64,000 nucleotides of DNA from Phytopythium helicoides (lineage: Eukaryota > Oomycota > Peronosporomycetes > Pythiales > Pythiaceae), in NCBI GenBank assembly GCA_024867545.1, contig JANFNE010000035.1, forward strand, positions 310,001 through 374,000, in the 5' to 3' direction. Position 1 is the first letter of the stretch. Each line of letters opens with the position of its first letter. Under the pieces are notes generated by a model. That model ran no database searches and had not been told where the DNA came from. It saw only the letters and a program-made list of their open reading frames with translations. The position numbers and the translations under genes are program-made. Below, piece after piece: positions 47,749 to 57,795 of this stretch.

Positions 47749-49200
47749 TTACTCGTAGCAACTCAACAGGGGTGTGGGAGAGGCTACCGCCTTGTAGTTG
47801 ACAGCATTCTTCTCAATGTCCTTGATCTGCGAGGAATAAGACTCACGAGTGAAGTTGTCCACGCCTTGTAGCTTGTGATAAAACTCGGCGTCCATCTCGT
47901 CGAAGCCGCGCTCATTGTCAAACATGCAGAACCAAGTGAGCGGGATCGACACGAGCGTGATAGCGGCAAACGTGTAGAAGGCACCAGCATAGCCAAAGCT
48001 CTCATTCTCAACCCAGATCGAGAAGCCGAAAGAACCGATGGCAGCACCGGCCTTGCCAGCAGCGGCCGATAGACCGTGGCACGTGCTTCGAATCGGCGTC
48101 GGGAACATTTCGGTCGGCATCACAAAGGTCGACATGTTGGGACCAAAGTTGGAGAAGAAGAGTGCGAGGCCGTAAAGAATGATGAACAACACGGCGTGTT
48201 TCTTGATGTCATCCCAGAAAACAGCGAGCACGAGGAAGAGCACCGTCATGACCACGAAACCCTGTAGCTGGATGACTTTGCGGCCAAGCTTGTTGATGAA
48301 GTACACGGCGACGTAGTAGCCCGGCAGCGCCATAAGAGCAACAAACGCATTCTGGGTTGTCACTTCCTGCAGCGACGGATCGTCAAGACCAACGACAGAT
48401 AGAATGCTAGCGGAAAACAGATTTTGCGCATAGAAGACGATGTCGAAAAGGAACCAAGTGCCGGCCGTTCCGAGGAGCGACTTGCCGTAGTTGCGCAGGA
48501 TGAATGACAGATGTGGACGGCTCGACCCAGCACCTCCAGCTGCCGCCTCTGCGGCAGCACGCCTCTGCTCGGCAACCTTGAACGCCTCTGTCTCCTCGGC
48601 GGTGATGCGGTAATAACAGACGACGATCGCTGGGATGACTCCAATACCAAACAGTAGTCGCCAGACAGTCTCAAGGCGGTCCGACGGGTTCGTGTCCTTG
48701 GGGCCGTTCGCGAACGCCTGGATGAGCAGGTTACCGAGGATAGCAGCCGTGAGCGAGCCAATTCCCTGCAGCGAGAACGTGAGCGCAACACGGTGGTTGC
48801 GGTCGGTGACAGACGTCGCGTCTTCAGCGGTGGAGGAGGCGGCAAGCGGATACTCTCCGCCGATACCGATGCCCAGAATGCCTCGAGCAATGACCAAGAA
48901 CCAGAGCGTGCCCTCGGCCGATCCTCCGTACGCGCAGGTGCAGAGGATGCCACCAAAGATCAGCAGCGCACACGTGGCGATCATGTTGATCTTGCGGCCG
49001 AAAATATCGCCGAGATAGCCAAAGAGAAGCTGGCCGATGACGGCTCCGATGAGTGCCGCCGCCGACACGGCAGACTTCATGTTGGCCGTGTACACGTCCT
49101 TGCCGTACTGCTCGGTGAGCACGATGTTGACGACATTCATGACAAAGAGGTCGTAAGCATCGTTGAAGAAGCCGAGACCGCGGACGAGGAACTTGTTCAT
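47749..49200 (-). CDS. MFS phosphate:H+ symporter (PHO84/PHS family), paralog 3
   Basis: 483 aa, one exon on the minus strand. MNKFLVRGLGFFNDAYDLF, GIGIGGEYPLAAS, WFLFDIVFYAQNLF and PTEMFPTPIRSTCHGLSAA are all present, so it should be a working Pi:H+ symporter. It differs from paralogs 1 and 2 by an Ala/Gly-rich cytosolic loop insertion (RRAAAEAAAGGAGSSRP) between the two six-helix halves and by a longer C-terminus. An Inr-like element lies about 42-57 nt upstream on the minus strand. Confidence 0.92.
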   Translation of the reverse strand: MNKFLVRGLGFFNDAYDLFVMNVVNIVLTEQYGKDVYTANMKSAVSAAALIGAVIGQLLFGYLGDIFGRKINMIATCALLIFGGILCTCAYGGSAEGTLWFLVIARGILGIGIGGEYPLAASSTAEDATSVTDRNHRVALTFSLQGIGSLTAAILGNLLIQAFANGPKDTNPSDRLETVWRLLFGIGVIPAIVVCYYRITAEETEAFKVAEQRRAAAEAAAGGAGSSRPHLSFILRNYGKSLLGTAGTWFLFDIVFYAQNLFSASILSVVGLDDPSLQEVTTQNAFVALMALPGYYVAVYFINKLGRKVIQLQGFVVMTVLFLVLAVFWDDIKKHAVLFIILYGLALFFSNFGPNMSTFVMPTEMFPTPIRSTCHGLSAAAGKAGAAIGSFGFSIWVENESFGYAGAFYTFAAITLVSIPLTWFCMFDNERGFDEMDAEFYHKLQGVDNFTRESYSSQIKDIEKNAVNYKAVASPTPLLSCYE

Positions 49201-49241
49201 GACGACGAAGAAAGAGGACTGGCGAAGCGCTCGGAGGTTGG

Positions 49242-49257
49242 CGAATTCGAGAGTGAG
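49242..49257 (-). promoter_or_regulatory. Inr/FPR-like core promoter of phosphate transporter paralog 3
   Basis: On the minus strand this reads GCTCACTCTCGAATTC, close to GCTCAYTYYNCAATTT, 42-57 nt before the ATG at 49200. Confidence 0.55.
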
Positions 49258-50092
49258 CAGTCACGTGTGTCGCGAAAGGCGAGCCGTGAAAGACGAACGA
49301 GCCCCAATTGGCACGCAAATGCATTTGTACGCTACGATGTTGAGATGCAGTGTACCATAGCAAAACCAAGTGAGTGGCCATTTCGACAGGTGATAGCGAT
49401 CCAAGCGGGTGGTTGCACCACAAATACGCCCGTTTTTTGTGTTTTAATCTCGACCATAACCCTAACCCCGTATATGACTCGTCTAGCAACAAGATTCGAT
49501 TTATCTTGCTCATGAATCTTTGAGATTCAATTCATATCGCAAATGAATCTATCAAGACATCCACAATATCTGTTGTGGTCCACTCCAGCATTGCAACAGC
49601 AACAACCGATGACCCTGATAACGAGCGCTTCCAGTGCTCTGCAGTCTCTGCAGTCGTCGCAAATGCATTCGCCATGCTTTCCAAACTCTACAAACCGTCC
49701 GTTCCCCTTGCTTCAATAGAGAAATCTCGTGCGAGCTGCATGCGTTCGCCCAGGATCTTTCAATCTCCTCAATCACCGATTGGCATTGGTCCAAAGCCTT
49801 CCTCAAGGCTCAACGGATAGATGAGCAGCTCCAACGACAACGACAACACCTCCGCCAACGCGGACAGCCGCCGTCAATGGTGACTCACCAACAAGTGAAA
49901 GCTGAAGCTGAGCAGGGTCACTTCAACTGGTACCGTACCATGCCAATCAAAAACTGACTCGTCCAGAGGCCAACTCTCGGCAGATTTTCCCACCACCTGG
50001 TCCATAGTGAGCGCCCGTCACCTCGGCGCGCCAAATCTCCAGATTCCCATTCCGCCACCCCGCCATTTCGCCACCTCAGTCCGCAATTGACC
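49258..50092. other. divergent intergenic region between transporter paralogs 3 and 4
   Basis: About 830 bp. The middle carries two overlapping coding-like frames: minus 49552-49806 (LDQCQSVIEEIERSWANA) and plus about 49790-49957 (RIDEQLQRQRQHLRQRG). Both are short and without domains, so neither is called. A single CCCTAACCCC near 49456 is not a telomere. Confidence 0.35.
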
Positions 50093-51538
50093 ATGAGCCC
50101 GACGCTGGTGCGCGCGCTGGGCTTCTTCGCGGCCTCGTACGACCTCATGGTCATGAACGTGGTCAACGTGGTGCTGACCGAGCGATTCGGCTCGGCTGTC
50201 TACGACTCGGGCATGCGCTCGGCCGTGTCTGCGGCCGCGCTCATCGGTGCCGCGCTCGGACAGGTGCTCTTCGGGGTTCTGGGCGACGTCTACGGCCGTC
50301 GAGGCAGCCACATCGGCACCTGCGCGCTCATGGCGCTCGGCAGCCTGCTCTGTGCGAGCTCGTACGGCGGCTCGCCCGAGCGAACGCTCTGGTTCCTCGC
50401 GGTTGCTCGAGGCGTGCTTGGCATTGGCGTGGGCGGCGAGTACCCGCTGGCAGCCACAACCATCGCCGAGGACGCAGGTTCTGTCGCTGACCGCAACCGC
50501 AACGTAGCGTTCACCTTCTCGCTGCAGGGCGTCGCGTCCGTGACGTCGTCGATTCTCGGCAATTTGCTCATCCAGGCGCTGGCCAACGCCGACTCGGGGA
50601 GGAACAGCGACGCGCGGCTTGACGCTGTATGGAGGCTGATGCTCGCGCTAGGCGCCGTGCCTGCACTGGTGCTGCTGTTCTACCGGACCAAGGCAGAGGA
50701 GACCAAAGCGTTCGTGGCGTGCAGGAAGCGCCGTGTTGCTGCAGAACGCAACGGGCTCGTCGGCACACCGACGCTCAAGTTTGTGCTGCGGAACTACGGC
50801 AAAGCGCTGCTCGGCACGGCTGGCACGTGGTTCCTCTTCGACATTGCATTCTACGCGCAGAACATGTTCTCGTCCACGACGCTGGCCGTCATTGGAGTCA
50901 CCGATGCGTCGCTGCAGGTCGTGTCCACGCAAAACGCGTTTGTGGCGCTCATGGCGCTGCCTGGCTACTACGTCGCTGTGTTCTTCATCAACTCGGTCGG
51001 ACGACAGACCATCCAGATGCAGGGCTTCGCCTTCATGACTATTCTTTTCCTGTGTCTCGCCACGCTTTGGGACGATCTCGACGCTAATCCCGTTGCGTTT
51101 GTGCTGCTGTACGGTCTCGCGCTCTTCTTCTCCAACTTTGGCCCCAACATGTCGACTTTCGTGATGCCGACCGAGATGTTCCCGACGCCAATCCGCAGCT
51201 CACTTTTTGGTATCTCCGCGGCAGCCGGGAAGGCTGGCGCTGCTCTGGGATCTTTTGGATTTGGCATTTGGGTCGAGCACGACGGCTTCGGCTACTCCGG
51301 CGCCTTCTACGCCTTCTCATGCGTCACTCTGGCAGCCATCCCGCTCACGTGGTTCTGCATGAAGGACAGCGAGTTGACCGTCGAGGACATGGACGAAGAG
51401 TTCTTCGAGCGGCTGAATGCCGACGACGCATTTGTGGGAGACAATTATCTCACAGCCGAGCTTCAAAGCCCACTTGGAGTTGGTGCAGCACCGTACGCGT
51501 TCAAGCGGACATCCAAAGCAGCCTACTCGATGCACTAG
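50093..51538 (+). CDS. divergent MFS phosphate-transporter paralog (paralog 4)
   Basis: 481 aa from the ATG at 50093. The overall fold and most blocks match the other three paralogs (GVGGEYPLAAT, WFLFDIAFYAQNMF, PTEMFPTPIRSS). Two signature positions differ. TM1 reads FFAASYDLM where the others have NDAYDLF, losing the first acidic residue. The helix-11 signature reads RSSLFGISAA where the others have RSTCHGISAA, losing Thr-Cys-His. In PHO84-type transporters the TM1 acidic residue is thought to take part in proton-coupled phosphate transport. This copy may therefore have altered coupling or substrate, or act as a sensor. The frame is intact. Confidence 0.88.
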   Translation: MSPTLVRALGFFAASYDLMVMNVVNVVLTERFGSAVYDSGMRSAVSAAALIGAALGQVLFGVLGDVYGRRGSHIGTCALMALGSLLCASSYGGSPERTLWFLAVARGVLGIGVGGEYPLAATTIAEDAGSVADRNRNVAFTFSLQGVASVTSSILGNLLIQALANADSGRNSDARLDAVWRLMLALGAVPALVLLFYRTKAEETKAFVACRKRRVAAERNGLVGTPTLKFVLRNYGKALLGTAGTWFLFDIAFYAQNMFSSTTLAVIGVTDASLQVVSTQNAFVALMALPGYYVAVFFINSVGRQTIQMQGFAFMTILFLCLATLWDDLDANPVAFVLLYGLALFFSNFGPNMSTFVMPTEMFPTPIRSSLFGISAAAGKAGAALGSFGFGIWVEHDGFGYSGAFYAFSCVTLAAIPLTWFCMKDSELTVEDMDEEFFERLNADDAFVGDNYLTAELQSPLGVGAAPYAFKRTSKAAYSMH

Positions 51539-52436
51539 GGGCTGTACGCAACAAAGAATCATAGCATAGGATATGTACCAATACACCTGAAGAACCAAAG
51601 TTCCCATGGGCATGTGGCGCGAGCAGTTCGTCTACTGCTACTGCTGCTGCAAAGCCCTCGCCGACAGGTCTCTGAGACGAAAGTGGCGCCTCATGTGCTG
51701 CGCGTGTGGTCGCTGGAAGGCGTCCGACAGCTGGTTGCGCTGCACGTCAATGACCTTGAGCTGCGACGATTCCGCACTTGGAAAGCTTCCAGGACGAATT
51801 CAGCGAGCTCCCGCAGTCTTTCTGTCTCGAAAGTTGACTGCGCAAGTGGAAGTAAAGTGTGCAGCGCGTCGACTGTCGCGTGCTCCCTCATCCGCTCTCG
51901 AACTCGTGCATGTCGTGAAGCCCACGCGTGACTACCTTGACTTGGACACGTCACGCTTTACACCCTTCGTGGCCGATCATCCCCGCCGCTGGCATGACAA
52001 ACTCTGGTGTTGCTGCAGCGAAGGCCTTGGACGTTTCTGGATTGTGGCCCTGGGGAAAGTGCGGTACATCTCGACTAGAGAAGAATGGGAAGTGACAAGT
52101 GCTTCCAGTTTCGCGCTTGGTGGCTGCTTGACTGGTCTTCGGTCTCGAAATTGGCGAAAGTTTCCTCCACCGCGTCCTCGAGCACCGCCTGCAGTTCAAG
52201 GCGCGTGCCAGCACCAGCGCCGCCGCTCGCCCACTCGACCGCCTGTCTCTTCATCGCTTCGACCGCCTCGCCTCGGTCTCCATGCGGCTGCACTTCCTCG
52301 CCTTGGTCTGGCGACTTGGACGGCATCGTTCGGCTCGTAGCGTAGAGACGCGCATGGCGTTGGTTTCTTTGGAGGATGGGAGAGGGAGGTCGATGTCCTC
52401 ACTTGAGAAGAAGGAAGAAAGGAGGTGAGGACAAAG
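51539..52436. other. intergenic region with a possible LRR remnant; promoter of the first ankyrin-kinase
   Basis: On the minus strand, about 51950-51800 reads as a helical stretch (RERMREHATVDALHTLLPLA, then TERLRELAEFVLEAF). After a one-base shift it continues as SQLKVIDVQRNQLSDAF, a leucine-rich-repeat-like unit that ends at a stop at 51638-51640. This may be a decayed LRR gene. From about 52268 to 52436 the sequence is duplicated upstream of the second ankyrin-kinase (57576-57795). Confidence 0.35.
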
Positions 52437-55400
52437 ATGGCGTGGAGGCTTCTGGAGGCCGCCAGAGCGGGTGATCTCGATGTGGTGAAGGAGTTGGTTC
52501 AAGGCGGAGTGGATGTGAATGCCATGGACGACGACGGATGGACAGCGCTGATATATGCTGCTAAGAATGGTCACCTCGAAGTGGTCGGGTATCTCGTGGA
52601 AGAAGGCGGCACGGACGTGACTGCCACGAACAAAGATGGAAACACAGCGCTGATGGAGATCGCCATGCATGGTCACCTTCAAGTAGTTCGGTATCTCGTG
52701 AAAGAACGCGCTGTGGATGTGAATACCACGAACAAAGACGGATGGACAGCGCTAATGCTTGCCGCTGATAAAGGTCATCTTGAAGTGGTTCGGTGCCTCG
52801 TGGAAGAGGAAGGCGCAGACGTGAATGCCACGAACAACTACGGGCGGCCAGCACTGATGCATGCCGCTCTCAATGGTCACATTAAAGTGGTTCGGTATCT
52901 CGTGGAAAAAGGACACGCGGACGTGAATGCCAAGGACAATTACGGGTCAACAGCGCTGAAGGAGGCTGCTTTCAATGGTCACCTTGAAGTGATTCAACGT
53001 CTCGCGGAAGAAGGACACGCAAACGTGAATGCTACGAACAATAACGGATGGACAGCGCTGATGTCTGCAGCTAACAGAGGTTACCTTGACGTAGTTCGCT
53101 ATCTCGCGGAAGAACATGGCGCGGACGTGAATGCCACGAACAAAGATGGAAACACAGCGCTGATGCTAGCATCTGCGAATGGTTACCTTGAAGTGATTCG
53201 GGGTCTCTTGGAAGAAGAAGGCGCAGATGTGAATGCCACGAACCAACTCGGATGGACAGCACTGACGTTTGCCGCTGAATATGGTCACCTTGAAGTGTTT
53301 CGGTATTTCGTGGAAGAACACGGCGCAGATGTGAATGCCACTGACAAGGACGGCAAGTCCACAATCCGAATCGCAGCTGATCGGGGACACCAAGATATCG
53401 TTCGCTTTCTCACACCTTTCCTGTCGCGGTCACAAACAACCATACCAGAAACTGCACCATTCAATTCGCTGCTATCGACATGGGTCATACCTCCCTCTGA
53501 AATTGAGATCACACAACTCATCGACGCCAATAATCTCGGAGGAGAATATATCGCCAAATGGCTCGATGCACACGTCGTCGTCAAATTATTCATTCCCGAC
53601 GCGGCACACTCATCCTTCCAACAAGAAGTAAAGCTGTGGAAACAACTAAGACACCCTAACGTGATCAAGATGTACGGCGCATGTGAAGCTGGTTCAGGTT
53701 TGCAGTTCTTCGTGTGTGAGTATGCAGATGGTGGGTCGTTGATTGAGTATATCAAGTCAACTCCGGAGGATGAACCACGGAGGGTGTGGAAATATCTGTA
53801 TGAGGCTTCACTGGGTCTGGAGTATCTTCACGAGCGAGGGCTTGTTCACGGTGATCTTCGTTGTAGCAACATTTTGATCGGCAGTGATAATTTGGCTCGG
53901 TTGTCGAATTTTGGTTTGAGTGGTGCGAAGAGTGGGGGGTCTTCAAGTGTTGGGTCGGTGCGATGGCAGGCTCCTGAGATTTTGCGTGGTAAAGAGTCAT
54001 CCTCTCGATTCGCATCGGATGTGTATTCTTTGGGAATGTGTATATTGGAGGCAGTGACTGGGAAGAAGCCATGGGACGATGCCAACGACACGAAATGGTG
54101 TAAGACTTGGTGGACTCCAGAGATCGATGGTGACTCTTGGTGGGAGCCAAAATGTCCCAATGGTGACGCACGTGACTTGGTGTGGCGAATGTGCTGTCAA
54201 GATCCTACCAAGCGTATCAAACTACAATCCGTCGTACACGAGCTCGAGCGATTAGCACTCAAGGAGAGTCTGCGTCACACCCCATCAGAACCAGAGCATG
54301 AACCCGTACACACACTTGACACCTACAAGCTCGGTGAGATCAAGGAACTGTGGCGAAAAGTCGAAACTCACATGAAGAAGACCAGCAACAATCCTCAATA
54401 CCGCCAAGCATTTGACGAACTCAAAACACTATACAAACATCTGCACAAATCAACACATCACAGCACACTATTCACAAGATTCCACACACTACTCATACAG
54501 TTCCATACCGTCATCACCATGAATGAACAACAAACAATAGCCATGCGACTCTCGTCCACGCGTGCCACCACCAACAGCATCTACGCCTTTCATCGACGCA
54601 TCCAATCACTGTGGGGAGCACTGGGTCAACCAGTTAATGGCAGTGTCACACGGACGGACGCACAACGCCGTGATATGTTTGTGTCTGGTGTGTCGGATGT
54701 ATATCTGTTGTTGCGCGAGTTGGAATCGGATGATGAGAAGGTTGCATTTCTGGAGATGTTGAAACGGGAGATGACACATCAATACACTAGTTCTCAACTG
54801 GAGGTGATGAAGAAGGCATTGGAGGCTCTCGAGAGCAAGATTGGTGAGGTGGAGGATAGTTTGGTTCCGGAATGGTTCATTCCTTGGTACGAGTTGATCA
54901 AGAGTGAGGACGAATGTCTTGGTGAAGGTGGTTTCGGTAGTGTGATCCGAGCGAAGTGGTTGGACTCGGAAGTGGTGGTGAAGCAAGTGGATATGGGTGG
55001 TTCTAAGGGATCATTACTTTGGTCGACCATAAGCTCGATGGAAACTATATCCATAGGAGACGTCAAGACCCGATCGCAAGCTGTGGAGTCTAAACAAACC
55101 AGTTCAGAAGAGCTTGAGAAGAGAGCACACAAACGAGAAGAAGCTATGAAAATGTTCCGACGTGAAGTAGACATTTGGTTCGGATTCAGTCACCCTCACG
55201 TCATACAACTATTCGGCGCATGTCACGTAGGCACACCATTCTTCGTATGCGAGTACGCCACCAACGGGACATTGGTCCAGTATCTGCGGAAGCATCCTGG
55301 TGAGTTGTGGCAGAAGCTATATGAGGCTGTGTTGGGAGTCCAGTACCTTCATGCTCGTGGAGTGGTTCATGGTGATCTGAAAGGCAACAATATCGTGGTT

Positions 55401-56342
55401 GGTAGCGACATGAAGGCGAAGGTGACGGACTTTGGTCTGAGTTCAATGGCGAGTGGTGGTGGAGAAACACAAATCACAGCTGCATCGCATTGGGTGGCTC
55501 CGGAGTGTTTTGTAGTTGATCCTGAGTTGACGTTCGCGTCGGACGTGTACTCTCTGGGTATGTGTATTGTGGAGTCGATGCGAGTGGTGGGAGGTGAAGA
55601 GTGGATTTTACCGTGGCGAGATGTGGATAATGTTGTTGTGAGAGTGAAGGTAAAACGTGGTGAATTGCCACCGAGACCTACATGCTGCACAGATGCTCAA
55701 TGGGAACTAGTGGAACGTATGTGCTCATTTCAACCGGAGAAACGGATGAAGATTTCAACTGTGGTTGATGAATTGTCGAGACTGGCGAATGGGAGAGATG
55801 AGTCGACTACTGAATCACCTAGCTTGGAGTTTGTTCCCGATGTTGTCTCTACGATGAAAAGTGTGTTGAGTGAGCTACATGATGGTGGAAGGGAAGTGTC
55901 GATGCACATGGACTTGTGGGATGAGCTGGAGAAGGTATACAAGAAGAATGTCGATGGCGTCCAGAGCAGTAGCAGGGAGGTGTTCAGTTGTTTGGTGAGA
56001 GACGCCGAGACGGCAACTTTGAAACTGAAGGAGAAGAAGACGGACTTGATGTCTTCATTGGAGAGGGTTATGGCTGTGTACGCTTTGCATCGTCGTGTGG
56101 TCAAGTTTGTGGAGGCATATCCACCACGAGCAAATTTATCGGCTCGATGTACCGCAACAATCATGGCTGCCATGGTGTTATCGGTGCCGGTTGTGGGTCG
56201 CGTGACGGCCGTCATCGCTGGTATTCTTCTGATGCAGATTTTTACAACTACAAGTAGCCCGGAAACCAACAGTGACAAGCATCTCGTCATCATTTGGCTT
56301 ATTCTCTTCGGTTTCGGTGTGGCTTTAGCTCTAATTGTGTAG
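52437..56342 (+). CDS. ankyrin repeats + predicted pseudokinase + kinase protein with a transporter-derived C-terminus
   Basis: 1301 aa from the ATG at 52437, one exon. Residues 1-325 hold about nine ankyrin units ([20 protein letters not shown] type). Kinase-like domain 1 (about 362-612) has the Lys (VVVKLF) and HGDLRCSN, but its Gly loop is poor (NNLGGEY) and DFG is SNFGLS near residue 490, so Mg-ATP handling is probably lost. A helical linker follows. Kinase domain 2 (about 828-1118) has [23 protein letters not shown] and VTDFGLSS, all intact, with TKL/Raf-like features. After another helical region, the last 50 residues (from about 1250) are homologous to the neighbouring phosphate transporters. 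Likely a cytosolic signalling kinase; partners unknown. The second copy starts at 57796. Confidence 0.88.
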   Translation: MAWRLLEAARAGDLDVVKELVQGGVDVNAMDDDGWTALIYAAKNGHLEVVGYLVEEGGTDVTATNKDGNTALMEIAMHGHLQVVRYLVKERAVDVNTTNKDGWTALMLAADKGHLEVVRCLVEEEGADVNATNNYGRPALMHAALNGHIKVVRYLVEKGHADVNAKDNYGSTALKEAAFNGHLEVIQRLAEEGHANVNATNNNGWTALMSAANRGYLDVVRYLAEEHGADVNATNKDGNTALMLASANGYLEVIRGLLEEEGADVNATNQLGWTALTFAAEYGHLEVFRYFVEEHGADVNATDKDGKSTIRIAADRGHQDIVRFLTPFLSRSQTTIPETAPFNSLLSTWVIPPSEIEITQLIDANNLGGEYIAKWLDAHVVVKLFIPDAAHSSFQQEVKLWKQLRHPNVIKMYGACEAGSGLQFFVCEYADGGSLIEYIKSTPEDEPRRVWKYLYEASLGLEYLHERGLVHGDLRCSNILIGSDNLARLSNFGLSGAKSGGSSSVGSVRWQAPEILRGKESSSRFASDVYSLGMCILEAVTGKKPWDDANDTKWCKTWWTPEIDGDSWWEPKCPNGDARDLVWRMCCQDPTKRIKLQSVVHELERLALKESLRHTPSEPEHEPVHTLDTYKLGEIKELWRKVETHMKKTSNNPQYRQAFDELKTLYKHLHKSTHHSTLFTRFHTLLIQFHTVITMNEQQTIAMRLSSTRATTNSIYAFHRRIQSLWGALGQPVNGSVTRTDAQRRDMFVSGVSDVYLLLRELESDDEKVAFLEMLKREMTHQYTSSQLEVMKKALEALESKIGEVEDSLVPEWFIPWYELIKSEDECLGEGGFGSVIRAKWLDSEVVVKQVDMGGSKGSLLWSTISSMETISIGDVKTRSQAVESKQTSSEELEKRAHKREEAMKMFRREVDIWFGFSHPHVIQLFGACHVGTPFFVCEYATNGTLVQYLRKHPGELWQKLYEAVLGVQYLHARGVVHGDLKGNNIVVGSDMKAKVTDFGLSSMASGGGETQITAASHWVAPECFVVDPELTFASDVYSLGMCIVESMRVVGGEEWILPWRDVDNVVVRVKVKRGELPPRPTCCTDAQWELVERMCSFQPEKRMKISTVVDELSRLANGRDESTTESPSLEFVPDVVSTMKSVLSELHDGGREVSMHMDLWDELEKVYKKNVDGVQSSSREVFSCLVRDAETATLKLKEKKTDLMSSLERVMAVYALHRRVVKFVEAYPPRANLSARCTATIMAAMVLSVPVVGRVTAVIAGILLMQIFTTTSSPETNSDKHLVIIWLILFGFGVALALIV

Positions 56343-56425
56343 TACTACCGGTTCAAGATCGAGTAGACGGAGGCATTCAAGTAAGTGCAGGGGTGTGGTC
56401 AGGCTCTGGTAGTGTGATTACAGTC
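56165..56425 (+). pseudogene. decayed phosphate-transporter fragment captured as the 3' end of the ankyrin-kinase gene
   Basis: Translation of 56205-56425 gives [14 protein letters not shown], then [14 protein letters not shown], stop, YYRFKIE, stop, TEAFK, stop and VQGCGQAL. Each piece aligns in order and in frame with GQVTAAIAGNLLVQ, LLFGLGVIPALIVCYYRF and ETEAFKNVQERGQAL of the transporter at 46179 (nt about 46615-46840). The first stop (56340-56342) replaces the Cys codon and serves as the stop of the kinase gene. Confidence 0.85.
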
Positions 56426-57575
56426 AGAATGCTTTGAGTCGGTGATCAGAGCTGGAAGTGAGGTGGTCACTTCCTTGGAGACCAGCATCTTGTCAAACTG
56501 CTTGCTGTGAGTTCAGAAACGTCGAAAGCTTCATCAACACGCATGGAGCCCCAAGAGTGCAGGCATGCAGTTCCGGGAGAACACGATGGATAATAAATGA
56601 CCACAAGCCTAGGCAAACATATGACCCCAATCGACACAAATCCCCTCGACAGCGATGCCTCCTCGTGGATCGACGGCAGCTTCAACGCCATCGACGTCGA
56701 CGACGATTTTGGCGCCTTCCAGATCGGCGACATACCCGCCAGCCTCGGGAACGACGCCACATCCTCCACCACAGCATCAGGACAAACCAGAATGAGACCT
56801 CCACTTGTCCCACGCCAACCAGCAGCTCTCCTCCATCATCTCCCACCACCACGACGCGCTTGGCGGCAGCCTGGTACTCCGAGACCATCGACCCTACACG
56901 CATTGCAATCGCTCGCGCGACTCCTTCTCGCTCCTCCACATCACAACCGCCATACCGTCCTAGTCGTCCCTCCTCAACCTCTCACAGACATCGATACATC
57001 CTCTACGTGAAGAACTGCGACCGACCCTTGCTCCACTCGCACTTGGAGCCGCCCTCCAAGTGGCGGACCTGGCGCCACTACAACCTCCCCACCCTCTCGT
57101 CCCTCAACCAGCGACGCACACTCTCCGACTCTCGAGCCTCCGCGCATCCTTCTCCACCATCTCCAACGCCGCACCAGCCTCCGACCACCGGACCACAACC
57201 GCCCGCCTTGGCTCTCGTGGCTTCTCGCGCCGCGCCACCTGCTGCAAACCAAACGCAGCAGCACACGGCGACACCCACGCGCGCCTGACGCTCACGCTCT
57301 TCTCGGTCTCTTCTCGCTCTCGCGGCTCGCCTCGCACTCCCACGCTCCTCCTCCCGCCGCCGCAACTGCTCGCAGCCTCACACACTCACACAGCGCCACG
57401 CCACGTCCGACGCCACCGCAGCCGCCAGCGCCGCGCACTCCACACACACGCGCGGGCCTCTCGCTCCCTCCGCAGCTCCAGCCTCTCGCGCCAACGACCG
57501 CCCTCGCGCTCCATCGCCACCGCCTCCCTCCGCTCCCAAGACCAGCCGACAAACGACGCCACCATCTCCCACTCG
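56426..57575. other. region between the two ankyrin-kinase genes, with a possible broken gene
   Basis: A frame from the ATG at 56597 (MTTSLGKHMTPIDTNPLDSD then SFNAIDVDDDFGAFQIGDI) reads like protein for about 60 codons. Protein-like sequence then seems to continue in another frame (SHANQQLSSIISHHHDALGG) about 60 bp further on. Later parts are C-rich low complexity on this strand. This fits a frameshifted gene or gene fragment; I do not recognise the family. Confidence 0.3.
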
Positions 57576-57795
57576 CCTCCCTCGGTCTCCATGCGGCTGC
57601 ACTTTCTCGCCTTTTGGCTGGCGACTTGGACGTTGGACGTTGGAGGTTCCGCTCGTGGGTTGGAGACGTGGGGAAGGGTGCGGGCGTGTGCGTTGGTTGA
57701 GTGGATTGGGTGAGGATCTTTTGAGGATGGGCGAGGGAGGTCGTTGTCCTCACTTTGGAACTTGGGAGGAAGGAAGGAAGGAGGTGAGGACGAAG
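57576..57795 (+). repeat. duplicated promoter/leader of the ankyrin-kinase genes
   Basis: CTCGGTCTCCATGCGGCTGC, the GGCGACTTGGACG block, GAGGATGGGCGAGGGAGGTC and GAAGGAGGTGAGGAC all occur in the same order at about 52268-52436 before the first copy. The tandem gene duplication therefore included the promoter region. Confidence 0.8.

Noticed and set aside
49449..49466. CCCTAACCCC considered as interstitial telomere sequence
   Set aside because: Fewer than two units, and not the CCCTAAA form expected for oomycetes.
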